A model generated the notes under the pieces. It saw only the letters and a list, made by a program, of their open reading frames with translations, had not been told where the DNA came from and ran no database searches. A stretch of 64,000 nt of DNA from Bog-473 sp963730395 (GTDB taxonomy: Bacteria > Actinomycetota > Acidimicrobiia > Acidimicrobiales > RAAP-2): positions 124,001 to 188,000 of the forward strand of contig CAVSSK010000012.1 in the NCBI GenBank assembly GCA_963730395.1. The letters run 5' to 3'. Positions 9,206 through 17,579 of the stretch are shown piece after piece. Within the stretch, counting starts at the first letter, position 1. The number at the start of each line of letters is the position of its first letter. Made by a program: the position numbers and the translations under genes.

Positions 9206-9523
9206 TCAGTCCACCTCGTCGCGTCGCTCGAGATGGGCGACGATGCCGCCGTCCGGCTCCACCCAGCCCTTTCCGGCGGCGTACGCGCACATGCCGGAAA
9301 AGCCCTCGTCCCACGCGTCGGTCGCGGCAGGCCCCGCCAGCGCGCGCAGGGCCACCGGGTTCACCACGAGGTGCTGCCCGTCGGGCCGCAGGCGTCCCAG
9401 CCCGGCCTCGTCCACGATCCGAGCCAGGTCGCCCTCGCCCTCGACCGCCACGGAGAAGCGGGTGAAGTCGTCGTGCTCGCCGAGGTAGACCCTCGCCTCG
9501 GAGAGGTCGATCACGATGATCAC
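9206..9523 (-). CDS. Hypothetical protein, 105 aa
   Basis: I do not recognise this family. The protein begins 'MIIVIDLSEARVYLGEHDDF' and has a predicted alpha/beta composition with no membrane segment. The GTG start lies 8 nt from a TAGCGT hexamer, so the gene is probably leaderless. It is divergent from the APH-like kinase gene, and the two -10 elements overlap. That shared promoter is the only functional hint. Confidence 0.65.
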   Translation of the reverse strand: MIIVIDLSEARVYLGEHDDFTRFSVAVEGEGDLARIVDEAGLGRLRPDGQHLVVNPVALRALAGPAATDAWDEGFSGMCAYAAGKGWVEPDGGIVAHLERRDEVD

Positions 9524-9531
9524 GCCCTGCG

Positions 9532-9541
9532 ACGCTACAGT
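9532..9541. promoter_or_regulatory. Interlocked divergent -10 elements
   Basis: The 10-bp sequence ACGCTACAGT carries TAGCGT on the minus strand (9532-9537) and TACAGT on the plus strand (9536-9541), sharing the TA step. Each is 8 nt from a GTG start (9523 minus, 9550 plus). Both genes would be leaderless, and polymerase could serve only one side at a time. Confidence 0.5.
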
Positions 9542-9549
9542 GCCGCTTC

Positions 9550-10626
9550 GTGCCTGACATCAGCCAGCGCGACCCCGACGCCGTGGCCGCCACCCTCACC
9601 CGCTGGCTGGCCACCAAGTCCGGTGACGGCCCCGGCCTCGAGGTCTTCGACGTCAAGGCCCCCGGGTCCAACGGGTTCTCCAACGAGACGATCCTGTGCC
9701 GTACCCGCTCGGCCGACGGGGGCGAGCAGCGGCTCGTCGTCCGGGTCGCGCCGACCAAGCATCTCCTGTTCCTCGACGCCGAATTCTCGACCCAGTACCG
9801 GGCCATGCGCGCCCTGGCCGACGGCGGGTCGGCGGTGCCGCTCCCCCGGCTTGGGTTCTACGAGGCGGACCCCAAGTACTTCGGCGTCCCCTTCTTCTCC
9901 ATGGACCACATCGAGGGCCTCGTCCCGTCCGACAACATCCCCTACACCCTGGAGGGCTGGGTCATAGAGGCCACGGCTGAGCAGCAGGAGCGCATGTGGT
10001 GGAGCGGGATCGACGCGCTGGCCGCGGTGCACCGTTCCGACTGGCGGGCCCTCGGCCTCGACTGGCTGGGCGACCCCGCCCGGGGCAAGCCGGGGATCGT
10101 GCAGCAGATGTCGTACTACCGGGACTTCCTCGACTGGGCCACCGAGGGGGAGACCGTGCCCGTGATCGAGTCGACCTGGCGGTGGCTGGTGGACCACCAA
10201 CCGGCCGAGGAGGCCGAGGTCGTCATCAGCTGGGGCGACAGTCGCATCGGCAACATCATCTGGGACGACTTCCGCGCCGCCGCGGTGATCGACTGGGAGA
10301 TGGCCTCGTTGGGCCAGCCCGAGATGGACCTGGGCTGGTGGCTCTACTTCGACCGCCAGTTCTCCGAGGGCCTCGGGGTGCCGCGTCCGGCGGGCTTCGG
10401 CTCCCACGAGGACACGATCGAGCGCTACTCCGATCTCATGGGCCGGCCCATGCGGGACATCTTCTTCTACGAGATCTTCTCGGGGTTCCGCTTCGCCGTG
10501 GTCATGTACCGCCTCTCCAAGCTGGTGTTCGGGAGGGTGGACATGGCGCAGGACGCGGACATGGCCACGAACAACATCGCGACCCAGCTCCTGGCGAAGA
10601 TGCTCGAGCTGGATCCACCCGTCTAG
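9550..10626 (+). CDS. Phosphotransferase (APH / ACAD10-11-like kinase family)
   Basis: This 358-residue protein has the aminoglycoside-phosphotransferase fold. The catalytic loop is 'SWGDSRIGNII' (Asp230, Asn235), with Trp where classical APH enzymes have His. The metal-binding Asp lies in 'VIDWEMASLG'. The pattern and length match the actinobacterial group related to the kinase domains of ACAD10/ACAD11, which act in hydroxy-acyl-CoA breakdown; antibiotic resistance is unlikely. The GTG start at 9550 follows TACAGT by 8 nt. No acyl-CoA dehydrogenase gene lies beside it. Confidence 0.86.
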   Translation: MPDISQRDPDAVAATLTRWLATKSGDGPGLEVFDVKAPGSNGFSNETILCRTRSADGGEQRLVVRVAPTKHLLFLDAEFSTQYRAMRALADGGSAVPLPRLGFYEADPKYFGVPFFSMDHIEGLVPSDNIPYTLEGWVIEATAEQQERMWWSGIDALAAVHRSDWRALGLDWLGDPARGKPGIVQQMSYYRDFLDWATEGETVPVIESTWRWLVDHQPAEEAEVVISWGDSRIGNIIWDDFRAAAVIDWEMASLGQPEMDLGWWLYFDRQFSEGLGVPRPAGFGSHEDTIERYSDLMGRPMRDIFFYEIFSGFRFAVVMYRLSKLVFGRVDMAQDADMATNNIATQLLAKMLELDPPV

Positions 10627-10651
10627 AGGTTCGCCCGCCCGGTCCGCCTCC

Positions 10652-11062
10652 TCAGCGATCGGGTCCGTCGGGCCCGTCGTCGGGGATGGGATCGCCTCCC
10701 GGGCCGACGGCGACGCCGGCCTTCCGCAGCCGATCACCGAGCCAGTCGGCGCCGAGGTCGCTCTGCATGGACTCCTGCCAGCCGTCGAGGATCCTGTGCA
10801 CGTCCTCCACCGAGGGGATCTTGGCGATGATGTGGACGGTCATCTTGTGGTCGTACCCCGGCGGCGCGGAGACGTGCAGGCCACCGAAGGGGTCCTCGGT
10901 CACGTGGGGGGAGGGCTCACGCACCACGTAGAGCTCGCCGGTGTCCTCGACGTAATTGAGCTCGTGCCGGACCCCGTCCCTGTCCAGCCACTCGGTGCCC
11001 AGCTCGAGCTCGGCGGAGGCCCGGCGGCGGGGGTCGGCTTCGTAGAACTCGTCGATGTCCAT
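10652..11062 (-). CDS. Hypothetical protein, 136 aa
   Basis: I do not recognise this protein. It begins 'MDIDEFYEADPRRRASAELELGTEW', is acidic and has no membrane segment. The central part ('DTGELYVVREPSPHV') looks like beta strands and the end is Pro/Asp/Gly rich. A longer frame exists up to 11368, but it would overlap the divergent sigma-like gene and reads as noise. The ATG at 11062 is supported by TAGTGT 7 nt upstream, so it is likely leaderless. Confidence 0.68.
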   Translation of the reverse strand: MDIDEFYEADPRRRASAELELGTEWLDRDGVRHELNYVEDTGELYVVREPSPHVTEDPFGGLHVSAPPGYDHKMTVHIIAKIPSVEDVHRILDGWQESMQSDLGADWLGDRLRKAGVAVGPGGDPIPDDGPDGPDR

Positions 11063-11069
11063 CGGCCGC

Positions 11070-11075
11070 ACACTA
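11070..11075 (-). promoter_or_regulatory. -10 element of a leaderless promoter for the gene ending at 10652
   Basis: TAGTGT on the minus strand ends 7 nt before the ATG at 11062. It supports the shorter start. Confidence 0.45.
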
Positions 11076-11170
11076 TCGCCGAGCTGGGTGATCGCGATTC
11101 CCTGGCACTGCCCCGCCTTCTGCGGCATGGGGGGAGGGATCGGGGGAGCACCGACCGCGACGGTGGCGCC

Positions 11171-11944
11171 ATGCCCACCACACAGATGAAGAAGCGCGTG
11201 GCCCTCATCGACCAGATGAGCGCCGAATGGCGGTCCGTCGGCCGCTCCCCCGGCGCCGTCAGGGCGCTCCGGGCGGTGGCCCGACGGGATCCGGGGCTGT
11301 CCGAACTGGTCCTCGGGACCGCCGCCGGGCCGCCGCCCTGCCCGACCCCCTGCGACGTCGTCGAGCACATGCGACGGGCATCGGGGCGCACCCAGCGCGA
11401 GGAGGCTGCCCGCCTGGTGCGGGTCCTCCTCCGGGAGCTGGAGGTGGACCCCCTCGTCGGGAGGATGCTCGTGCAGGTGCTGCTCCCCGGTCTGGTCACC
11501 GTGGCGAGCAAGCTCCGCTGGGGCCAGGGCGGTGAATGGCAGGACGGAGAGGAGTTCTTCGGGGAGCTCGTGGCGACGACGTGGCTCGTCCTGCGGGAAT
11601 GGGCCGGTCAGGACCGCCCCTACGCCGTGCTCGATCTCCTTTCGGCCATCCGCTGTCGGCTGCGGCGCCAGCTGTTCCGCGCCAAGGACCTCGGGGAGTG
11701 GGCCGTCCCGCTCGACGCCGAGGAGGCCTCCAAGCGGTCCTCACCGGCGGAGACCGACCTCGAGGGGCTGGCCCGGGTCCTCGTGGACTTGCACCGCGCC
11801 GGCATGCGGACCGACGACGTCCAGGTCCTCTACACCCACCACGTCATGGGGTATTCGATCGCGGAGCTCGCCACCTTGACCGGGCGCGATCGGCGCGCCC
11901 TCTACGCCCGGCGGGACCGCGGCCAGAGGCGCCTGTGCGCCTGA
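11171..11944 (+). CDS. Sigma-70-like helix-turn-helix protein
   Basis: The ATG at 11171 gives a 257-residue protein. Its C-terminal 45 residues ('YTHHVMGYSIAELATLTGRDRRALYARRDRGQRRL') look like the region-4 helix-turn-helix of sigma factors. A middle segment ('FFGELVATTWLVLREWAG...LLSAIRCRLRRQL') fits a region-2-like helical bundle. It is a divergent member, and whether it binds RNA polymerase or acts only as a DNA-binding regulator is open. A GGGGGAG ribosome binding site lies upstream. The next two genes run the same way with short spacing, so it may control them. Confidence 0.65.
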   Translation: MPTTQMKKRVALIDQMSAEWRSVGRSPGAVRALRAVARRDPGLSELVLGTAAGPPPCPTPCDVVEHMRRASGRTQREEAARLVRVLLRELEVDPLVGRMLVQVLLPGLVTVASKLRWGQGGEWQDGEEFFGELVATTWLVLREWAGQDRPYAVLDLLSAIRCRLRRQLFRAKDLGEWAVPLDAEEASKRSSPAETDLEGLARVLVDLHRAGMRTDDVQVLYTHHVMGYSIAELATLTGRDRRALYARRDRGQRRLCA

Positions 11945-11963
11945 CCGCCCCGGTGCGGCCGGC

Positions 11964-12701
11964 GTGATGCGTGCGTATGGTGTGCCGGTGGTTGGTGGAG
12001 GGTCCGACACCACCGAGGGTCTGCGCTCGCGGGTGGCCCGGGGCCGCCCCAACTGGTGGGTGATCCTCGCCGTGTCTCTGGCCCTCATGGCGCTCCTCGT
12101 GGCGACCGCCGGGAGCGCCCCGCATCCGGCCCGACGGGGCGGCGCGCCGGTGGCGGCGACGAGCGGCGACGTTCGCCACGCCGCCACGCACGGCGCGGGC
12201 GGCCCGACGCCAGAGACAGCCGCCGCGCCGTCCACCACGACGACCACCACCACGACGTCCGTCCCCCATCCCCCGCCGGCGGGCTCGACCACGGCCGGCA
12301 CGTCCCTGCTCTCGGCGCGCTCCCTCGGCGCCGGCGCCCAACCGACCACCGTTCCGAGCGTCACGACGACGACCCAGACCACCACGACGACGAGCCCGAT
12401 CGCCTCTCAACCGGCCGATCGGATGCAGACCCAGGGCTATCTGGACCCGCCATTGCAGACGTCCGACGGGTACGGGTTCACCGGGACGGGCGCGATGCAG
12501 ATCTCGGTCCTCTGGTCGGGTACCACGTACCTGACCATGACGGTCACCTGCCCGAACGGCACGCAGAACGTCGGCGGGACGTCCGCCATGGAAGCGTCGC
12601 TCCCGGACGCCAGCGGGAGCTGCCGGGCAACGGTCAGCGAGCCGTCGTCGGAGACGGTCGCGCTCACCTACACGATCACGATCGGACCCGCGGGTGGATA
12701 G
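11964..12701 (+). CDS. Single-pass membrane-anchored Thr-rich extracellular protein, 245 aa
   Basis: A short cytoplasmic N-terminus is followed by one hydrophobic segment near residues 31-50 ('WWVILAVSLALMALLVATAG'), then a long Thr/Ser/Pro/Ala linker with runs of threonine. The last ~95 residues are a small predicted beta domain with two cysteines ('TVTCPNG', 'GSCRATV') that could form a disulfide outside the cell. I do not recognise the domain. The GTG at 11964 or ATG at 11967 may be the start. The stop overlaps the start of the LysM-BTAD gene by 8 bases, so the two are co-translated. Confidence 0.72.
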   Translation: MMRAYGVPVVGGGSDTTEGLRSRVARGRPNWWVILAVSLALMALLVATAGSAPHPARRGGAPVAATSGDVRHAATHGAGGPTPETAAAPSTTTTTTTTSVPHPPPAGSTTAGTSLLSARSLGAGAQPTTVPSVTTTTQTTTTTSPIASQPADRMQTQGYLDPPLQTSDGYGFTGTGAMQISVLWSGTTYLTMTVTCPNGTQNVGGTSAMEASLPDASGSCRATVSEPSSETVALTYTITIGPAGG

Positions 12702-15153
12702 GACGGGCCCGCCGGCGCGCCGGCGGAGGATCCTCGACGTGACCGCTGCGGTGGCCGCCACACTGCTCGCCTTCACGGCCGTCCCGGCCGTGCTGGTCTT
12801 CGTGGTCGGTGATCCCTTGTCCGACGGCCTCGGGCACGCCTGGCAGACCCTTCCGCGCGACGCCCTGTGCGTGCTGACCGTGGCGGCATGGGTGGCCTGG
12901 GCAGCCTGCTGCGCCCAGCTCGTGCGCGCCGTGGTCGCGCAGGTGCGGAGCGGTGACGCCGGCGCACGCCAGGACGCGCCGGTCTTGGACCGGATCGCGG
13001 CGCGGATCGCCATCGGCGTGTTGGCGCTCACCAGCATCGGGGCGCCTCTCGCACTCTCCTCGGGTGCCGGTGCCAGTGCGCCTCCGTCGAACGCGCCCGT
13101 CGGCATCGGGCTCCCCGTCGCGCAGACGCCACGGAGCTCCGAACCCACCGCAGCCAGGGCAACCCATACCGTGCAGCCCGGCGAGACGCTGTGGCGCATC
13201 GCCGAGGAGCGATTGGGTGACGGTGCGGACTGGACGGCGATCGCGGCACTCAACCTCGGGCGCTCCATGGCCACGGGCGTCCGCTTCGTGGATCCCGACC
13301 AGATCAGCGCCGGCTGGCGACTCCACCTTCCCCTCACCGTGGCCGCATCGGACGAGCCGCAACCACCGGCCTCTCGCGCCGCCGGCGGCACCGCGCGCCC
13401 CGGGGACCATCTGCCCGAATTGGCTGCGCTCGGCCTTGGGTCACTGGCCTGCGCCGCATTGGCCCGGCGGGCCCGGAGGCGGCACCGACCCGACCCGTTC
13501 AGCGGTGATCTCCCGATCGTGCGCGCGCCCTCCGAGGGCGCCGTCGACGCGGCGGCCCTCTTGGAACGCTTCGCGGCAGTCCCCGCGCTCCAGTCCTTCG
13601 AGGCCGCGAACTGTCTGCTGGGCCGGTCGCTGCAGGACGCCGCGGCCGGACCCAAGGTCCGGGCCATCTGCGTGTCCGGGTCCGGGGTCACGTTCTGGTT
13701 GTCCGAGCCGCGAGACGACACTCCGGCCGGGTTCGCTCGGGTGATGGACGGGTCCGGGTGGCGCGTGGACCATGTCGTGGCGCAGGGAGACCAGGATGTC
13801 TTCAGCCCGTACGTGCCGCTCGCCTTCCCCGTGGGTGACGATGCCGAGGGCACCTGGCTCGTCGCCCTCGGGCCGGGTGACGTGCTGCCGCTCCTCGGTG
13901 AGGCGGCACCCTCGCTCCTCCGGTCGATGCGGGCCGCAGCGGACGCGTGGGCCTGGTCAGAGATGATCGTCGTGACCGACGACCCCGACCACCCGGCTCT
14001 CGAGCGCCCCGTGGCCATGGACCCGCAGGCGACGAGGCACCACGTCTTCTTCGGGGACCCCGCATCCCTCTCAGCGGGGGCGGCGCCGCACTGCTCGGTC
14101 GTGACAACCGCCACGGCTGCCGCCAGCAACCTGAGCATTCTCGTCGACCGCCACGGCGCGACGCTCCACCCGATGGGCCGGGTCGTCCGGCCCCACCTCC
14201 AGTCGGAGGAGATGGCCGGGGCGCTGAGAGAGTTGAGGGCTCCTCCCGCGCACGACGCCGAGCCACGCCGCGCCGGCCGGGACCAGGTTCACTCGACGGA
14301 AGCCGCTGGGGGCACGGCCGCACTCGCACCGGGCCCCGTCGACGTGCGCCTCTTGACCGTGACGCCCCGGCTGGACGGGCTCCGCGAGGAGCTCCCCCCC
14401 AATCGGGCGCGGCGTGCGGTCGAGCTCGTCGCCTACCTCACCCTGCACCAGCCCGACGAGATCTCCGGCGACCGGCTGCGCACGCGCGTCCTCGGTTCGT
14501 CCGACGCCGACGCAGCCTCCAAGACGCTCTTCAACACCGCCTACGCCGCGCGCCGGGCCATGGGGGTGGACGAGGACGGCGATCCCCTGTTCCCCGCCGG
14601 CTCGCGCACGGGCCTCTACCAGGTGTCGCCCCGCGTCACCGTGGACGTGCAACGGGCCATCGACCTCGCCAGGGAAGGACACGCACAGGCCGACTCCGAA
14701 CTGGCGATCGCCCACTTCCGTGCCGCGCTCAGTCTCGTGGAGGGCGAGCCGTTGGCGAACGCGCTGTCGGGGTACTCGTGGTGGGAGGCCGAGGGCCATG
14801 GAGGCCGGATTGCCGCGGTGCTCGTCGACGCCGCCTGCTCCATGGCGACCCTCGCCACCGACGCGGGCCACTACGGCCTTGCCCACTGGGGCCTGCAGCG
14901 GGCGCGGTTGGTCGAGCCCTACAGCGAGGCACTCTCCCGCGCCGCCATGCGGGTCGCCGCGGCCGAGGGTGATGCCGACCGGCTCCGCCTCGAATGGCGC
15001 GACTGTCAGCGCAGGGTCGATGCCCTCGATCCCGGCAGTTCGCCCTCCACGCGCACCGAGACGCTGTATGGCGAGCTCCGCCGCGGCATGCTCGTCGGAG
15101 CGAGGGACGCACGGCTCGAGCGACCGAGCTACGTCCCCGCTACGAGCGACTGA
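12694..15153 (+). CDS. Membrane protein joining LysM to a SARP-type BTAD domain
   Basis: The 819-residue protein has an N-terminal membrane region with three hydrophobic segments (about 14-40, 56-80, 103-123). A LysM domain follows at about 157-213 ('HTVQPGETLWRIAEERLG'). After a Pro/Ala linker and another possible hydrophobic stretch near 243-257, a long unassigned middle leads to a C-terminal BTAD (about 570-800) with the winged-helix-like 'RAVELVAYLTLHQPDEISGDRLR' and TPR-like helices. LysM binds glycan chains and BTAD is typical of SARP regulators. Their union in one membrane protein suggests an envelope sensor or scaffold, which is inference. It starts at GTG and overlaps the upstream gene. 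Confidence 0.8.
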   Translation: MDRTGPPARRRRILDVTAAVAATLLAFTAVPAVLVFVVGDPLSDGLGHAWQTLPRDALCVLTVAAWVAWAACCAQLVRAVVAQVRSGDAGARQDAPVLDRIAARIAIGVLALTSIGAPLALSSGAGASAPPSNAPVGIGLPVAQTPRSSEPTAARATHTVQPGETLWRIAEERLGDGADWTAIAALNLGRSMATGVRFVDPDQISAGWRLHLPLTVAASDEPQPPASRAAGGTARPGDHLPELAALGLGSLACAALARRARRRHRPDPFSGDLPIVRAPSEGAVDAAALLERFAAVPALQSFEAANCLLGRSLQDAAAGPKVRAICVSGSGVTFWLSEPRDDTPAGFARVMDGSGWRVDHVVAQGDQDVFSPYVPLAFPVGDDAEGTWLVALGPGDVLPLLGEAAPSLLRSMRAAADAWAWSEMIVVTDDPDHPALERPVAMDPQATRHHVFFGDPASLSAGAAPHCSVVTTATAAASNLSILVDRHGATLHPMGRVVRPHLQSEEMAGALRELRAPPAHDAEPRRAGRDQVHSTEAAGGTAALAPGPVDVRLLTVTPRLDGLREELPPNRARRAVELVAYLTLHQPDEISGDRLRTRVLGSSDADAASKTLFNTAYAARRAMGVDEDGDPLFPAGSRTGLYQVSPRVTVDVQRAIDLAREGHAQADSELAIAHFRAALSLVEGEPLANALSGYSWWEAEGHGGRIAAVLVDAACSMATLATDAGHYGLAHWGLQRARLVEPYSEALSRAAMRVAAAEGDADRLRLEWRDCQRRVDALDPGSSPSTRTETLYGELRRGMLVGARDARLERPSYVPATSD

Positions 15154-16463
15154 ACTCCCGCCGCCGAGCCGTACGCCCGCGCCACGTCCTCCAGACGAGC
15201 GACCCGGCTGCCCTTGACGAGCAGCGCATCACCCGGGCCCAGCGTGCGCAGCAGCGCGACCGCGTCCGCCACGTCACCCACCTGGGCCGGCCCGTACAGA
15301 TCGGTCTGGTAGCCGACGACCTCGATCCCGAGCGCTTCGGCCTGCTGGACCACGCGCCGATGCTCCGCCTCGGTCTCGGCTCCGAGTTCGGCCATGAGGC
15401 CGAGCAAGGCCAGCTTCCTTCCCGCGCCGAGCGCGGCCAGCGAGCGCAGCGCCGCCTCGGTGGAGGCCGGGTTGGCGTTGTAGCAGTCCACGACCAGGAC
15501 GGGACCGCCGGGTGCGTGGTGCACCTCCATCCGCAGCGGCGAGCCGGTCACCGCCTCGAGGGCCGCGGTGACGTCGTCGAGTGGCACGCCGCACCACAGA
15601 GCAGCACCCGCCGCCGCCAGCGCGTTCGGGACCTGCTGCTCACCGTGCAGGGCCAGCCGCACCTCGCCCGAGCCCCACGGCGTGCTGAGCCGGAAGCGCG
15701 GACGCAGCTCGCCGTCGAGAGCGACCTCTTCGGCGCGTACCTCGGCGGCCCCCTCGACGGCGTAGCCGAGCACCGGACACGGACTCTGCGATGCCATGCG
15801 GGCCACCCGCGGGTCGTCGAAATTCAGGATGGCCACGCCGGAGGGGGGCAGTGACGTCACGAGCTCGCTCTTCGCCCGCGCCACGCCGTCGAGGTCGCCG
15901 AAGTACTCGACGTGGGCCATCGCGACGCTGGTCACGATGCCCACCCCGGGCCGGGCCACCCGGGCCAGCCGTTCGACGTGACCGACGCCGCGGGCACCCA
16001 TCTCGAGGACCACCCACTGCGCATCGTCGGGCGCGTTGAGAAGCGTCAGCGGCAAGCCCAGCTCGTTGTTGAAGGAGCGCTCGCTGGCCGCGGTGCGGAA
16101 GGTCCGCGCCAGACAGGCGCGGAGCATGTCCTTGGTGGTCGTCTTGCCGACCGAGCCGGTGATGCCGACCACACCCCCGACACGGCCGCGGGCCAACATG
16201 CCGAGGTTCATCAACGCGACGGACGTGTCGGCGACCTCAATGGCCGTCCCGCCGACAGGAGGGTGCATCGTCAGGTACGCCGAGGCGCCGGAGCCCAGGG
16301 CGGCCGCGATGAACGCATGCCCGTCCCGGTCCGCGACGATCGGCACGTAGAGCTGACCCCGCAGGACCGTCCTGGAGTCGATGCTGGCGCCGTCAACCTT
16401 GACGTCGGGCCCGACCAGCTCTCCGCCGAGGTGGCCTGCGAGTTCAGTTGTGGAAAATCGCAC
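15129..16463 (-). CDS. murF: UDP-N-acetylmuramoyl-tripeptide--D-alanyl-D-alanine ligase
   Basis: MurF adds the D-Ala-D-Ala dipeptide to UDP-MurNAc-tripeptide using ATP, the last cytoplasmic step of the peptidoglycan precursor. The 444-residue protein has the Mur ligase N-domain ('DSRTVLRGQLYVPI'), the P-loop 'ITGSVGKTTTKDML' at about 101-114, the central 'NNELGLPLTLL' and the C-domain 'DCYNANPAS'. Length is normal. It is divergent from ddl, which makes its substrate, across only 36 bp. The GTG start has GAGGGG upstream. Its 3' end overlaps the convergent LysM-BTAD gene by 25 bases. Confidence 0.95.
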   Translation of the reverse strand: MRFSTTELAGHLGGELVGPDVKVDGASIDSRTVLRGQLYVPIVADRDGHAFIAAALGSGASAYLTMHPPVGGTAIEVADTSVALMNLGMLARGRVGGVVGITGSVGKTTTKDMLRACLARTFRTAASERSFNNELGLPLTLLNAPDDAQWVVLEMGARGVGHVERLARVARPGVGIVTSVAMAHVEYFGDLDGVARAKSELVTSLPPSGVAILNFDDPRVARMASQSPCPVLGYAVEGAAEVRAEEVALDGELRPRFRLSTPWGSGEVRLALHGEQQVPNALAAAGAALWCGVPLDDVTAALEAVTGSPLRMEVHHAPGGPVLVVDCYNANPASTEAALRSLAALGAGRKLALLGLMAELGAETEAEHRRVVQQAEALGIEVVGYQTDLYGPAQVGDVADAVALLRTLGPGDALLVKGSRVARLEDVARAYGSAAGVQSLVAGT

Positions 16464-16481
16464 GCATGCCCCTCGCGGTCG

Positions 16482-16493
16482 ATTGTATAGCCT
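16482..16493. promoter_or_regulatory. Divergent promoter core between murF and ddl
   Basis: The plus strand carries TAGCCT at 16488-16493, 6 nt before the ddl ATG (leaderless). The minus strand carries TACAAT at 16487-16482, 18 nt before the murF GTG with a GAGGGG ribosome binding site between. The two hexamers abut, so the genes share one compact control point. Confidence 0.5.
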
Positions 16494-16499
16494 CGGTCG

Positions 16500-17573
16500 A
16501 TGCCTGATCGGGGAGACCTGGCCGTCGTCTACGGCGGCCCTTCAGCCGAACACGAGATCTCATGCATCTCGGCGCGCCGGATCGTCGCCACGGCGCTCGA
16601 TGCGGGGTTCACCGTCCACGCCATCGGGCTGACCCACGACAAGCGTTGGATCGACGCCAACAAGGTCCTCGCCGACGTCGGCGCGGTCGAGGCACTCACC
16701 TCACCCGACGACCTGCTCCACCACGATCCGAGCGCCGAGCTCACGCACCTCGACCCCGTCCTGCCGGCCGGGACGGTCGTGTTCCCAGCGTTGCACGGCC
16801 CGTTCGGGGAGGACGGCGTGATCCAGGGGCACCTCGAGGCGCTGGACATCCCTTACGTCGGTGCAGGCGTGCTCGCCTCCGCCATCTGCATGGACAAGGG
16901 CATCGCCAAGTCGGTCCTGCACGACAACGGCCTCCCGGTCGCGGCATGGCGGTCGGTGGCACGATCGTCGTGGTCGGCCGATGTGATGGAAGAGGCGATC
17001 GCAGCCCTCGGCCTCCCCGTCTTCGTGAAGCCGGCCAACCTCGGGTCGTCCATCGGCGTGGCCAAGGTGGCCGACGCGGCGGCGCTGGGTGACGCGGTGC
17101 TGAGCGCGTTCGAGTTCGACGACCATGTCGTCCTCGAGGAGTTCGTCCGGGGCCGCGAGCTCGAGCTCGCCCTCATGGGCAACGAGGACGTGAGGGTGTC
17201 GCGGGCGGGCGAGATCGTCCCCAGCCGCGAGTTCTACGACTACGAGGACAAGTACGAGCTCGGCAAGGCGGAGACCATCGCCCCCACCGACCTCACCGCC
17301 GCGCAGTTGGCGCACGCCCAGCGCGTCGCCTCGGCCGCCTACCGGGCCCTGCGCGTGGAGGGGCTGGCCCGCGTCGACCTCTTCCTCCGGGACGACGACG
17401 AGATGGTCGTCAACGAGGTGAACACCATGCCCGGCTTCACGCCGATCTCCATGTTCCCGATGCTGTGGGAGGCCGAGGGCGTGACCTTCCAGGTCGTGGT
17501 CGAGCAACTCGTCATCCTGGCCCGTGCCCGGCACGCACGACGGCGCCTGCTCCGCACGCACCGGGCCATCTGA
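16500..17573 (+). CDS. ddl: D-alanine--D-alanine ligase
   Basis: Ddl makes the D-Ala-D-Ala dipeptide that MurF uses. The 357-residue ATP-grasp protein shows the N-terminal 'YGGPSAEHEISCISAR', the substrate-binding 'ALHGPFGEDG', ATP-binding 'FVKPANLGSSIGV' and the metal-binding 'VNEVNTMPGFT' near the C-terminus. Length and motif order are normal. The ATG start lies 6 nt after TAGCCT, so the gene is likely leaderless. Its divergent pairing with murF fits coordinated supply of the D-Ala-D-Ala unit. Confidence 0.95.
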   Translation: MPDRGDLAVVYGGPSAEHEISCISARRIVATALDAGFTVHAIGLTHDKRWIDANKVLADVGAVEALTSPDDLLHHDPSAELTHLDPVLPAGTVVFPALHGPFGEDGVIQGHLEALDIPYVGAGVLASAICMDKGIAKSVLHDNGLPVAAWRSVARSSWSADVMEEAIAALGLPVFVKPANLGSSIGVAKVADAAALGDAVLSAFEFDDHVVLEEFVRGRELELALMGNEDVRVSRAGEIVPSREFYDYEDKYELGKAETIAPTDLTAAQLAHAQRVASAAYRALRVEGLARVDLFLRDDDEMVVNEVNTMPGFTPISMFPMLWEAEGVTFQVVVEQLVILARARHARRRLLRTHRAI

Positions 17574-17579
17574 CCGCGG

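Noticed and set aside
11063..11368. N-terminal extension of the 136-residue gene to 11368
   Set aside because: The extra 102 codons lie opposite the sigma-like gene and read as noise; a leaderless -10 supports ATG 11062.
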